From positions 1 to 21,102 of the IMG/VR virus record IMGVR_UViG_3300045999_006958: a stretch of DNA of 21,102 nt, one strand, 5' to 3'. The notes beneath the pieces are model-generated. The model was not told the DNA's origin. It saw nothing but the letters and a program-made list of their open reading frames with translations, and made no database searches. A program made the position numbers and the translations under genes. Position 1 is the stretch's first letter, and each line of letters begins with the position of its first letter. The stretch is from a virus. Below are positions 1-6,766 of this stretch, one piece after another.

Positions 1-8
1 ATTGAGCC

Positions 9-539
9 GTGCCCGCCGCCATTGACGCCACAGTGGGTGGAGCTTCGGCCAACAGCTATGTGACGCTGGCGGCTGCTGACACCTACTTTGAAACGGTGCC
101 TGATTCCAGCACCTGGACCACCAAGACCACCGACCAAAAAAACCGCGCCCTGATCTCCGCCACCCGCTGGATCGACGCGCTCAGCTTCTACGGCGATCGC
201 TGCACCGACACCCAAGCCCTGAAGTGGCCCCGCGACAACTACACGGTGGACGGCGTTGATCTCGCCTGCACCGTGATCCCCGACGGCATCAAAACCGCCA
301 CCTACGAGCTGGCACGCGCCTTCGCCAACGACACCGACGCCATCACCGGCAGCACTGGCACCACCGGCATCTATGACCAAGTGGAACTGGGCGAACTCAA
401 AGTCAAATACAACAAAACCAGCCAAACCAGCGGCGTCATCAACAACGTCTTCGACGTCTACCCGTGGCTCCAAACCTACCTAGGCCCTTACTGCATGGGT
501 GGCGCCGCCAACTACGCCGTCCGCCTCTTCCGAGGGTGA
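9..539 (+). CDS. Head-tail connector / neck protein (DnaT-like family)
   Basis: This 176-residue protein has the start of a family widespread in siphovirus neck regions, often labelled 'putative DnaT-like ssDNA-binding protein': a short beta-strand, then ANSYVTLAAADTYFETV, then a helical stretch with the RALISATRWID segment. Despite that label, its place just before a head-tail joining gene and a gp10-like gene suggests a connector that closes the portal and docks the tail. The start is GTG at 9; a TGA at 3-5 is probably the end of the upstream gene. The stop at 537-539 lies one base before the next ATG. A HIP1 octamer lies inside the gene at 193-200. The family match is from recognisable motifs; the neck role is inferred from position. 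Confidence 0.75.
   Translation: MPAAIDATVGGASANSYVTLAAADTYFETVPDSSTWTTKTTDQKNRALISATRWIDALSFYGDRCTDTQALKWPRDNYTVDGVDLACTVIPDGIKTATYELARAFANDTDAITGSTGTTGIYDQVELGELKVKYNKTSQTSGVINNVFDVYPWLQTYLGPYCMGGAANYAVRLFRG
193..200. other. HIP1 octamer (GCGATCGC)
   Basis: This palindromic octamer is strongly over-represented in many cyanobacterial genomes. It occurs here and at 5317-5324, where about 0.3 would be expected by chance in 21 kb. Two sites give weak support for a cyanobacterial host. Confidence 0.5.
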
Positions 540-540
540 C

Positions 541-918
541 ATGGGCCTAATCGACGACACTTTTGCCCCAATCCCGACCTCAATCCTTGCGGACTGGGGC
601 CAGGACATCACGTTCATCAAAAGCACCACGCCCCGCACCTACGACCCAACCAGCGGCAACGTTTTCGGCCCCGACATTTCCGTAACGGTAAAAGCTGTCA
701 TCACCCGCGTCACACCCCGCGAATCCGAAGGTCTGTACCAAGCCACCGACGTCAAATTCATCTTCGGCAGCAACGAACTTGGAACCTACTACCCAACTGA
801 AGCCGATCGCATCCGTTATACCCAAGCCGGTGTTACCCGCGAGGCCAAAATCCTCAACGTCAACACTTACCGAGGCGACGCCCCCGTGCTCCACATCGTC
901 ATAGCGAGGCCCCAGTAA
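541..918 (+). CDS. Head-tail joining / head-closure protein
   Basis: The protein is 125 residues. The frame is open upstream to an in-frame ATG at 499, but that start lies inside the preceding gene and would add a low-complexity MAPPTTPSASSEG leader. ATG 541, one base after the previous stop, is the natural choice. The protein is beta-rich: YDPTSGNVFG, then VTVKAVITRVTPRE, and a C-terminal strand ending in VLHIVIARPQ. Size and order fit the head-tail joining / head-completion class (lambda FII or HK97 gp7-like), which seals the connector and forms the tail-docking surface. The stop TAA at 916-918 overlaps the next ATG by one base, so translation is probably coupled. No single diagnostic residue was found; the call rests on fold style and gene order. 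Confidence 0.65.
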   Translation: MGLIDDTFAPIPTSILADWGQDITFIKSTTPRTYDPTSGNVFGPDISVTVKAVITRVTPRESEGLYQATDVKFIFGSNELGTYYPTEADRIRYTQAGVTREAKILNVNTYRGDAPVLHIVIARPQ

Positions 919-1457
919 TGGCACGCCGCCGCAACGACTTCATGCGTTTGGCAAAAAATATCGAAGCCGGCTTCCTTGCCCCCTTCATTATTGGCGTGGC
1001 ACGCAGCGCCGAAAACATCGTCCTCCAACTACAAGAACAAGGACCAGCTTGGTCCGGCCAATTTTCCAATTCTTGGGAAATAGCTACCCCCAGCAAAGTA
1101 TCCACTGGTACTGGTGCCTCTGGCGAAGCTCAACGACTTAAAGCGCCAATTCTTACGGTTGACGAATTTAAATTTAAACCAGAAATTAAATACTACATTG
1201 CAAACAAGGCCCCTCACGCAGATGTAGCCCTCGACTTGGTTGAAAGTAACTACCGCTATCCGGGCTACGAACCTATTAAAAAAGCAGAAAGAGGTCAACG
1301 AGTCAGCGGCCTGCGCGGTGATCTTGCTGTAAACCCAACTGGACCCAACAGACGCACTGCCCCATTGGATTGGTACACCACTTATTTGCGTGGTGGAGCG
1401 ATCGACAAAACCATCAGCTTGTACATGGACCAGTCCCTTCGTAATGTGAAGTTATGA
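918..1457 (+). CDS. HK97 gp10-like / gpZ-like tail completion protein
   Basis: The protein is 179 residues, close to lambda gpZ in size. It begins with a basic helix, MARRRNDFMRLAKNIEAGF, and carries the hallmark GPAWSGQFSNSWEIA, equivalent to the 'DTGxLRxSW' signature of HK97-gp10-family proteins near residues 40-55. Members complete the tail-proximal end before head joining. The gene starts on the ATG that overlaps the preceding stop and ends in an ATGA overlap with the tail terminator gene. Base composition is odd: about 1050-1300 is visibly richer in A/T (runs such as GAATTTAAATTTAAACC) than the genes on both sides, suggesting a separate history for this segment. Confidence 0.72.
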   Translation: MARRRNDFMRLAKNIEAGFLAPFIIGVARSAENIVLQLQEQGPAWSGQFSNSWEIATPSKVSTGTGASGEAQRLKAPILTVDEFKFKPEIKYYIANKAPHADVALDLVESNYRYPGYEPIKKAERGQRVSGLRGDLAVNPTGPNRRTAPLDWYTTYLRGGAIDKTISLYMDQSLRNVKL

Positions 1458-1885
1458 ACTACCAATCCATCCGCGCCACCGTCGAAAACCCGCTGCTGAC
1501 AGCCTTTGGCGCGTTGGTTCCAGCGGTTCCTGTCTACTTCGACAACATCACCGCCGTCCCACCCAACACAACGACTGAATACATCCGCGTCAACGTCACC
1601 TTCGGCATCACCAACGAACCAACGCTGACTTCCAGCGTGGATAATGCCCGTGGCGCGATAGTCATTCGCATTTTTACGGAAAAAGGTCGCGGCCCCGCCC
1701 GCAACCAAACCCTGCTGACCACAGCAGTCAACGCCCTTGAAACGTTAAACAATACCGCCAAAACAACTAGCGGCGTCTTTTTCCGCGTCGGTGAAATAAA
1801 CGGCCCAACGTTCTCCGCCACAGAAGATGCGCCCCATTTCGTGGGTCGAATTGACACCTCTTTCGTTGCAACTGTCCTGTCTTAG
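1454..1885 (+). CDS. Tail terminator protein (gpU-like, DUF4128-like)
   Basis: The protein is 143 residues and starts on the ATGA shared with the previous stop. It opens with a helix (MNYQSIRATVENPLLTAFGAL). A YFDN segment and TTTEYIRVNVTFG follow, then a strand-turn-strand core (GAIVIRIFTEKGRG), a long helix (NQTLLTTAVNALETL), and a C-terminal strand GRIDTSFVATVLS. That order matches the compact alpha/beta tail-terminator fold of the lambda gpU / DUF4128 type. The protein caps the growing tail tube and provides the surface that meets the head. Its place just before the major tail protein is the standard one. The last codons fall inside an RNA-hairpin-capable inverted repeat (1876-1902). Confidence 0.78.
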   Translation: MNYQSIRATVENPLLTAFGALVPAVPVYFDNITAVPPNTTTEYIRVNVTFGITNEPTLTSSVDNARGAIVIRIFTEKGRGPARNQTLLTTAVNALETLNNTAKTTSGVFFRVGEINGPTFSATEDAPHFVGRIDTSFVATVLS

Positions 1886-1902
1886 ATAATGTTTAGGACA
1901 GG
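1876..1902 (+). promoter_or_regulatory. Inverted repeat / RNA hairpin before the major tail gene
   Basis: The arms are CCTGTCTTAGA (1876-1886) and TTTAGGACAGG (1892-1902). They pair over 11 positions, two of them G-U wobbles, around a 5-base loop (TAATG). The hairpin covers the stop codon of the tail terminator gene and lies about 60 bases before the major tail protein ATG. No T-run follows, so it is not a standard intrinsic terminator. An RNA-processing or mRNA-stabilising role for the highly expressed tail-tube message is an inference. A GATAAT at 1885-1890 resembles a -10 box but has no suitably spaced -35. Confidence 0.45.
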
Positions 1903-1964
1903 CGCTAACCTGTAATAAGCCGGGCAGTGCCCGCCCAGAAACCCCCGCCTCTTGGTACGCCCCT

Positions 1965-2735
1965 ATGGCCACCACCGTTCTGTCCGGCACGTCCGGCGCT
2001 CTCTACTACAAGCCCGCTGGCACCACCGGTTCGTTCGGTGAAGCTGGCGTCAACATCAGCACCGACGTCATCACGGTCGAGACCTACCTGAACTTCAAGG
2101 TTGGTGACCCCGTGAAATTCCGCGTGGTGAACAGCCAGACCGGCGGCTCCGGCACCGGCACGCTGCCTGCCCCCATCTCTGACGCCACCACCTACTACGT
2201 TCTCAGCTACACCGCTGCCACTGGTGCGCTGACCGTCTCCACCAGCGCCGGTGGCACCATCCTGGCCATCACCGACGACGGCACCGCCGTTGCCCCCAAC
2301 GAATTCGAGGTCTATTACGCCGACTTCGCCGTTGTGGGCCAAGTCCGCGACTGGAGCTTCGAGATCAGCCGCGCTGAAATCGACGTCACCACCATCGGCC
2401 AAACCCCTGGTCAGTACGTGCCCTTCCGCACCTACATCAGCGGCTTCGGCGACGGCACCGGCACCGCCACGGTCTACATGACCAACGAGGACGCCGCCCT
2501 GTCCAACCGCATGATCCAGGACGTGCTGCAGCGCCAGCAAGACGGCGCCGCCTTCAAGCTGTACACCGACCGGGTGTTCAGCGGCGGCAGCCTGAGCGAG
2601 ACCCTCAGCCGCTCGATCAGCTTCGACGCTGTGCTGACCTCCGCCAGCCTGAACATCAACCCCGACGACGCCCAATCGGTGACCGTCAACTTCCGCCCCG
2701 CTGGCACCCCCACCTTCGACTTCGCTCAATCCTGA
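1965..2735 (+). CDS. Major tail protein (tail tube subunit) with internal domain insertion
   Basis: The protein is 256 residues. The conserved tube-protein parts are the N-terminal MATTVLSGTSGALYYKP region and the segment from about residue 120 onward, VVGQVRDWSFEISRAEIDVT. The latter continues through GFGDGTGTATVYM and a helix (NRMIQDVLQRQQDG) and ends in a beta-rich tail with LTSASLNINPDDAQSVTVNF. Between about residues 35 and 115 sits a separate beta-rich module (VGDPVKFRVV, ATTYYVLSYT, GALTVSTSAGG) of a type also seen in phage fibre proteins. It probably forms a surface decoration on the tube. The gene has strongly GC-rich third positions and is followed by a strong terminator, both typical of a highly expressed structural gene. 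The insertion boundary is judged by eye. Confidence 0.85.
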   Translation: MATTVLSGTSGALYYKPAGTTGSFGEAGVNISTDVITVETYLNFKVGDPVKFRVVNSQTGGSGTGTLPAPISDATTYYVLSYTAATGALTVSTSAGGTILAITDDGTAVAPNEFEVYYADFAVVGQVRDWSFEISRAEIDVTTIGQTPGQYVPFRTYISGFGDGTGTATVYMTNEDAALSNRMIQDVLQRQQDGAAFKLYTDRVFSGGSLSETLSRSISFDAVLTSASLNINPDDAQSVTVNFRPAGTPTFDFAQS

Positions 2736-2760
2736 TAACTTGTCGAATGGACGAGACCGT

Positions 2761-2788
2761 GACCCCGGCTTTACCGCCGGGGTTTTTT
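2761..2788 (+). terminator. Intrinsic terminator after the major tail gene
   Basis: A perfect 7-bp stem pairs CCCCGGC (2763-2769) with GCCGGGG (2776-2782) around a TTTACC loop. An A-T pair extends the base and six T residues follow (2783-2788). It lies 28 bases after the major tail protein stop. Partial read-through would give less mRNA for the chaperones than for the tube subunit. Confidence 0.9.
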
Positions 2789-2812
2789 ATTTCTAGTCCG
2801 CTACAGTAGTGC

Positions 2813-2833
2813 CATACCCAAATTTCTGGTATG
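2813..2833 (+). promoter_or_regulatory. Possible start-codon-masking hairpin of the gpG-like gene
   Basis: CATACC (2813-2818) can pair with GGTATG (2828-2833) around a 9-base loop. The right arm contains the whole ATG start codon (2831-2833). No clear Shine-Dalgarno sequence precedes this start. The stem is only 6 bp, so any translational control is speculative. Confidence 0.3.
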
Positions 2834-3172
2834 CCAGTTCCTGTCCGCGCCATTGACCGCCTCCGCAAGGCCGCCAACCTGGAGCCTGCCAAAAAGACCG
2901 TCACGCTTAGCGACGGTAGTGACTTTGAGATGTGGGTGACACCGCTGACCATGGCCGAGCGCGAACGCGCCCAAAAACAGGCCAAGTCCGACGACGCCAA
3001 CGCCTTCGCCCTCCAGCTGCTCATCACCAAAGCCCTGGACGACACTGGCGCCAAGATCTTCAACGCCGGCGAAATCGACGTCTTGAAGAACGAAGTCAAG
3101 GACAAGGACCTGCAAGCCCTGATGCTGGCGATCCTGACCGACGGCGAGGAGCCGATCGACCCAAAATCCTGA
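2831..3172 (+). CDS. Tail assembly chaperone, short form (gpG-like)
   Basis: The protein is 113 residues. It has a basic N-terminus (PVPVRAIDRLRKAAN), a beta segment ending in the sequence DGSDFEMWVTPLTMAERERA (the core of this family), and an acidic/helical C-terminal half ending DGEEPIDPKS. Its place between the major tail protein and the tape measure, and its overlap with a downstream -1 reading frame, identify it as a gpG-type chaperone. Such chaperones coat the tape measure protein and recruit tail tube subunits; they are absent from the mature tail. The stop TGA is at 3170-3172, just after a slippery heptamer at 3160-3166. The gene lies between two intrinsic terminators. Confidence 0.85.
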   Translation: MPVPVRAIDRLRKAANLEPAKKTVTLSDGSDFEMWVTPLTMAERERAQKQAKSDDANAFALQLLITKALDDTGAKIFNAGEIDVLKNEVKDKDLQALMLAILTDGEEPIDPKS

Positions 3173-3357
3173 GTGCCGAGCTTCGGAAAGACACTTGGCT
3201 CATGCTGCAATTCGGAGTCGCCAAGGAGCTAGGCAAAACACTTTCCGAAATCAGCACCACGATGACCGCCGAGGAATTGCTCGGCTGGAGCGCCTACTTC
3301 CAAATCCTGAACGAGGACCAGCAAAAGGAACTCGACAAGGCCAAACGCCGCCACTAA
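2831..3357 (+). CDS. Tail assembly chaperone, frameshifted long form (gpG-T-like)
   Basis: A -1 shift on C CCA AAA (3160-3166) joins the first 112 residues of the short form to 63 residues read from 3166 to 3357. The result is a fusion of about 175 residues. The added part starts ILSAELRKDTWLML and contains GKTLSEISTTMTAEELLGW followed by SAYFQIL. This is the T-domain pattern (a repeated 'tvxelxxxmtxxEfxxWxay' theme, DUF4035-like) that contacts tail tube subunits in lambda. The frame-1 reading frame upstream of the shift (from 2932) is not protein-like, so the T part has no independent start and depends on the shift. The final codons and the stop lie within the left arm and loop of the terminator at 3347-3372. 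Confidence 0.82.
3160..3186 (+). promoter_or_regulatory. Programmed -1 ribosomal frameshift site
   Basis: The heptamer CCCAAAA (3160-3166) is phased C CCA AAA in the gpG frame, an exact X XXY YYZ slippery sequence. Re-pairing to CCC AAA moves the ribosome into the open T frame. The zero-frame stop follows 3 bases later (3170-3172). Nine bases downstream a small hairpin can form: CCGA (3176-3179), loop GCT, TCGG (3183-3186). Only four pairs support this stimulator, so the heptamer is the strong evidence and the hairpin is tentative. Confidence 0.85.
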
Positions 3358-3372
3358 CCCTGGCGGCTTTTT
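3347..3372 (+). terminator. Intrinsic terminator between the chaperone and tape measure genes
   Basis: GCCGCCA (3347-3353) pairs perfectly with TGGCGGC (3361-3367) around a 7-base loop (CTAACCC); five T residues follow (3368-3372). The left arm encodes the last residues of the long chaperone, and the stop codon TAA lies in the loop. The T-run runs into a second near-palindrome, TTTACG-G-CGTAAA (3370-3382), just before the tape measure start at 3411. A ribosome finishing the long form would cover the stem, so translation of gpG-T could reduce termination. This coupling is an inference. Confidence 0.75.
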
Positions 3373-3410
3373 ACGGCGTAAACTGAAGTACCAGAGTGTG
3401 ACGCGGCGCC

Positions 3411-6400
3411 GTGGCCTACAGAGCCGATATTGAAATTGCGGTTCGCGGCGCACAAGAACTCAAGCGCCTGCAGAATGAAATTTCAGCCACCTCTAAGTTA
3501 GTTGACGGTTTAAATAACTATCTAGAAAACATAGGCACAGGAGGTATAGTAAGAAGCGTAAATAATTTAAAATCTGTAGTAGCAGACGCCGCAGAAGCGT
3601 TTAATAAAGCTGCTCTAGGTACAGATGAAGCTACGATTGCAGCCAGAAAATATGCTCAAGCTACTGATAGCTTAAATGCCGGCTTACGAGAACGTGCAGC
3701 GTTACTAGACAAAATAAATAGGCAAGAACGAGCAGCTGCTTTAGTGCGTGCAGGCGTAAATATGCCTGCTTCTCAACTCTTGCTTCCAGCAGCTGCACCT
3801 GGGGCCCCGGCAATGAGTGGCGGTGCCCGCCGCCGAATTACCGGCCCTGTGGAACGCCTTGGCGGCGCACGCACCGAAGACCAAGCTGCAATGGCCTTGC
3901 GCTTCGCGCAGGCTCTTGAAGAACAAGTACGCCCGTTAAGTCAGATACAGGCGCTATACGCGGGGATCGCCGGTCAAGCGGTAAAACTGCAGGGGATAAA
4001 GGCTCTGCCCGACTCCACAATGCTTAACGCTTCTGCAAGAGGCATTAAACAACTTGAACTAGGTCAAGACAGTTACAACCGCGAACTTAAAGAATCGGCA
4101 GACCGTATTCAGCAACTTGACCGACTTGAAGAAAGCCGTGCCCGTAGGGCGCGTAAATTACAAGATAGACAAGCATATTTTAACAACGAACCCGCATCAT
4201 CAGTAGCAGGTCCAGGAGGCTTTGGCACTGCTATGCGTGGTCGTGCTGGAGGCGCTATCAGTAGTGCAATTATTGGTGGCGGCTTTCCTCTACTGTTCGG
4301 TCAAGGAGCAGCTGCGGCAACAGGCGGTGCCCTTGGCGGTTTAGCCGGCGGTCTTCTCGGAGGAGGTTTCGGCTTCGCGCTTTCTATTGCTGGTACGGCT
4401 ATCGGAGATATAATTACACAGTCGGAAACATTAAATAAATCTCTGGCAAATCTTAATTCTAGTTTGTCTTCAACTGGCAACACATCGACTACAACGGCAG
4501 ATGACATAAAGAGCCTGGCAAAAACACTGCAAATAACAAATGACGAAGCTCTAAAGCTAGTAAATACTTTTAGCCAGTTCGGAGACGCCCAAACGCGAGA
4601 GGCTTTGGCAACGCTGTTTGGGGGCGTTGGAGGAGCAGCTACATTTGAAGCTATTGCCCGCGCTGGAATAGACGAGAAAAACGCGCTGTCCTCTATATTT
4701 GAACTGCGTAAGTACATTGGTACTGAAGCTGCCAATCAATTAGCGTTACAGCTAAATACAGTTGGAGCAACGCAAACTCAAGCCGCTCTACTAAAACTTG
4801 TAGTTGAAAGAAGCATACAAAGTGCCGTAGCTGCTAAGAGTCAAGTGCAGTTTACGGATAATCTGCTAAGTACGTGGGAAAATATCGTTGCAGGCATTGC
4901 AGGCGCATTAAGCCTAGCTATTCAATTTATACAAAAAATGCGCGAGGGTAGTTTACTGAGACTACCCTTCCTGGATCAAGTTGCTGCTGCGCTGGAAGGT
5001 GTAAGAGCCCGCAGCGGTAAGCAAATTGCTACACAAAATGCGGCTGAACTTGAAAAACAAATGCGGGCTGCTGTTGAAGCAGCAATGAGAGGTTTGACGC
5101 AAGAAACAGGAGCTTTGGGATTACAAAGTGCTTTACAGGATCAGTACACAGCAAAACCCAAGGGACCTGAAAGTCGTGCGGGGCAATTAAAAGAAGAACT
5201 TGCAGCAATAGTAGCCATCGGTGAAGCAGAAGACCGCATCAGAGATTTGCAGTTCCAGGGTAGGGACTACACAGCATTGGCAGCAGAAGAAGACAAAATT
5301 AGAGCAGATATTGAACGCGATCGCGTAAAAGCTCTTTTAAGTGCAAATTACGCTAGCGAAAAAGGTCTAATTAACCAGATTGCCCTGGCACGTCTTGAAA
5401 ACTTGCGTTTAGAAACAGCGGACAAGGCTCGGGCAATCAATCAGAAGAAATTTGAAGACGAGTTGCAGGCAGCAGCTGCTGTAAGGCAAAGCGTGCAGTC
5501 GTTTGTGCAGATTCGTAAAGAGCAAGAGTTCCAAGCTCAATACGCTAAAACGTACAACCGCCTTGTTACCGAAGGTTTGCTGCCCGCAGAGGCACAACGA
5601 ATTGCTAACTACGAAAAAATGATTGCACAGCAACTAGATGCTGTGGCAGAGCAAATTAAAATTACGGACCTTGCAATTATTGAGGCTAAGGCCCGTGGTG
5701 CAAGCACCGTTGAACTAGAAAAACAACTCAAAATCTATAAAGATCAGCAAGATGCTATTAAAGGTGAAGCTGCAAAAGGCCCTGGTGAAGGCCCTACAGA
5801 TCGCCAACGTCTAGAAGATCAAATAGCAAAACTACGCGGCGAGCTAAACACGCTAACTGATCCCATTAATCAAATTACAGCTGCTGCTGAAGGCATTGGA
5901 TCCGCCTTTGCCAACTCGTTCAAGGGAGTTGTATCTGGCGCCATGACCGCCCAAGAGGCGCTGTCCTCGTTCTTCCAAAGCGTGGCCGACCGCTTCCTAG
6001 ACATGGCGGCCCAGATCATCGCCAAGTGGATCGAAATGACGATCCTCAACAGTGTCCTTAACCTTTTCCCCGGCGGCGGAATGGGTCTTGGGGGTGCTAC
6101 GGCCGCTGCGGGCAAATTAAATCCTGCTGTCGGATTTGGGGTTGGCCCTATTGGATTTAGAGCAGCAGGCGGTCCTGTATCTGCTGGCTCGCCCTACATC
6201 GTCGGCGAAAAAGGCCCCGAGTTGTTCGTCCCAGGCCGCAGCGGCGGTATCGTGCCCAACGACAGCCTTGGAATGGGAAGCGCCAACGTCGTGGTGAATG
6301 TGGACGCCAGCGGGTCTAGTGTGCAAGGCGATGGCAACCAGGCCAACCAGCTCGGTAAAGCCATCGGCATCGCGGTCCAGCAAGAACTCATCAAACAAAA

Positions 6401-6425
6401 ACGCCCCGGAGGCTTGCTCGCCTAA
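3411..6425 (+). CDS. Tape measure protein (gpH-like)
   Basis: The protein is 1004 residues and starts with GTG at 3411 (MAYRADIEIAVRGAQELKRL). It has an N-terminal helical region. A Gly/Ala-rich hydrophobic stretch spans about residues 283-335 (AIIGGGFPLLFGQGAAAATG, then GGLLGGGFGFALSIAG) and may insert in the host membrane during DNA entry. Long charged coiled-coil segments lie at about 570-810. A lambda-type C-terminal domain covers about 826-886 (FKGVVSGAMTAQEALSSFFQ, ADRFLDMAAQIIAKWIEM). Near 917-945 is the terminal signature AAGGPVSAGSPYIVGEKGPE with LFVPGRSGG. At about 0.15 nm per residue the tail would be near 150 nm. Most of 3480-5880 is AT-richer, with different codon use from the GC-rich start and end, a mosaic pattern. 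A HIP1 octamer lies at 5317-5324. Confidence 0.92.
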   Translation: MAYRADIEIAVRGAQELKRLQNEISATSKLVDGLNNYLENIGTGGIVRSVNNLKSVVADAAEAFNKAALGTDEATIAARKYAQATDSLNAGLRERAALLDKINRQERAAALVRAGVNMPASQLLLPAAAPGAPAMSGGARRRITGPVERLGGARTEDQAAMALRFAQALEEQVRPLSQIQALYAGIAGQAVKLQGIKALPDSTMLNASARGIKQLELGQDSYNRELKESADRIQQLDRLEESRARRARKLQDRQAYFNNEPASSVAGPGGFGTAMRGRAGGAISSAIIGGGFPLLFGQGAAAATGGALGGLAGGLLGGGFGFALSIAGTAIGDIITQSETLNKSLANLNSSLSSTGNTSTTTADDIKSLAKTLQITNDEALKLVNTFSQFGDAQTREALATLFGGVGGAATFEAIARAGIDEKNALSSIFELRKYIGTEAANQLALQLNTVGATQTQAALLKLVVERSIQSAVAAKSQVQFTDNLLSTWENIVAGIAGALSLAIQFIQKMREGSLLRLPFLDQVAAALEGVRARSGKQIATQNAAELEKQMRAAVEAAMRGLTQETGALGLQSALQDQYTAKPKGPESRAGQLKEELAAIVAIGEAEDRIRDLQFQGRDYTALAAEEDKIRADIERDRVKALLSANYASEKGLINQIALARLENLRLETADKARAINQKKFEDELQAAAAVRQSVQSFVQIRKEQEFQAQYAKTYNRLVTEGLLPAEAQRIANYEKMIAQQLDAVAEQIKITDLAIIEAKARGASTVELEKQLKIYKDQQDAIKGEAAKGPGEGPTDRQRLEDQIAKLRGELNTLTDPINQITAAAEGIGSAFANSFKGVVSGAMTAQEALSSFFQSVADRFLDMAAQIIAKWIEMTILNSVLNLFPGGGMGLGGATAAAGKLNPAVGFGVGPIGFRAAGGPVSAGSPYIVGEKGPELFVPGRSGGIVPNDSLGMGSANVVVNVDASGSSVQGDGNQANQLGKAIGIAVQQELIKQKRPGGLLA
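4945..4968 (+). repeat. Inverted repeat inside the tape measure gene
   Basis: AGGGTAGT (4945-4952) and ACTACCCT (4961-4968) form a perfect 8-bp stem with an 8-base loop inside the coding sequence (around SLLRLPF). No T-run follows. The role is unknown and it may be chance. Confidence 0.35.
5317..5324. other. HIP1 octamer (GCGATCGC)
   Basis: Second copy, inside the tape measure gene in an AT-richer block. Confidence 0.5.
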
Positions 6426-6766
6426 TGGCCACCTTCCCCAGCTACAACCCGACCTACTCGGCCAACAAGAGCAGTCAGCCGAATGTCCGCACGGTCCGAT
6501 TCGGCGACGGCTACCAACAGCGCCTGACCTACGGCCTCAACCAAAATCCGAAAGAGTGGCGCCTCAGCTTCAACGTCACCGACGCTGACGCCGACATCAT
6601 CGAAACCTTCCTAAACGACCGCGCCGCCGACAACGCCAGTTTTGACTGGACCCCACCCGACACCACCACGTCTTACAAGTGGATCTGCCCCAGCTGGACC
6701 CGCGAAATGTACGATTTCCAGCGCAGCAAAATCGACGTCACCTTCCAACAAGTATTTGAACCCTGA
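6425..6766 (+). CDS. Minor tail protein (gpM-like, Phage_min_tail)
   Basis: The protein is 113 residues. It carries the family hallmark VRTVRFGDGYQQRLTYGLNQ near residues 20-40, WRLSFNV, a helix (DADIIETFLNDRAADNASFDW), then TPP...YKWICPSWTREM and a C-terminal strand IDVTFQQVFEP. This matches lambda gpM / phage minor tail family proteins, which form the ring joining tail tube and tip. The ATG overlaps the tape measure stop (TAATG at 6423-6427) and the TGA at 6764-6766 overlaps the next ATG, so the tip genes M, L, K, I and J form a tightly coupled chain. Confidence 0.9.
   Translation: MATFPSYNPTYSANKSSQPNVRTVRFGDGYQQRLTYGLNQNPKEWRLSFNVTDADADIIETFLNDRAADNASFDWTPPDTTTSYKWICPSWTREMYDFQRSKIDVTFQQVFEP

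Noticed and set aside
499-540. Upstream in-frame ATG for the head-tail joining gene
   Set aside because: Overlaps the preceding gene by 41 bases and adds a low-complexity leader; ATG 541 follows the previous stop directly.
1851-1890. Sigma70 promoter from TTGACA (1851-1856) and GATAAT (1885-1890)
   Set aside because: Spacing of 28 bases is far from 16-18; no acceptable partner for either box.
1905-2729. Long antisense ORF (274 residues) opposite the major tail gene
   Set aside because: Gly/Ala/Val-rich low-complexity translation that mirrors the GC-rich third positions of the real gene; no start signal or family motif.
2932-3165. Independent gene starting at 2932 in the T frame
   Set aside because: The upstream part of that frame is Arg/Gln-rich nonsense; only the part after the slippery site is protein-like, so it is expressed by frameshift.
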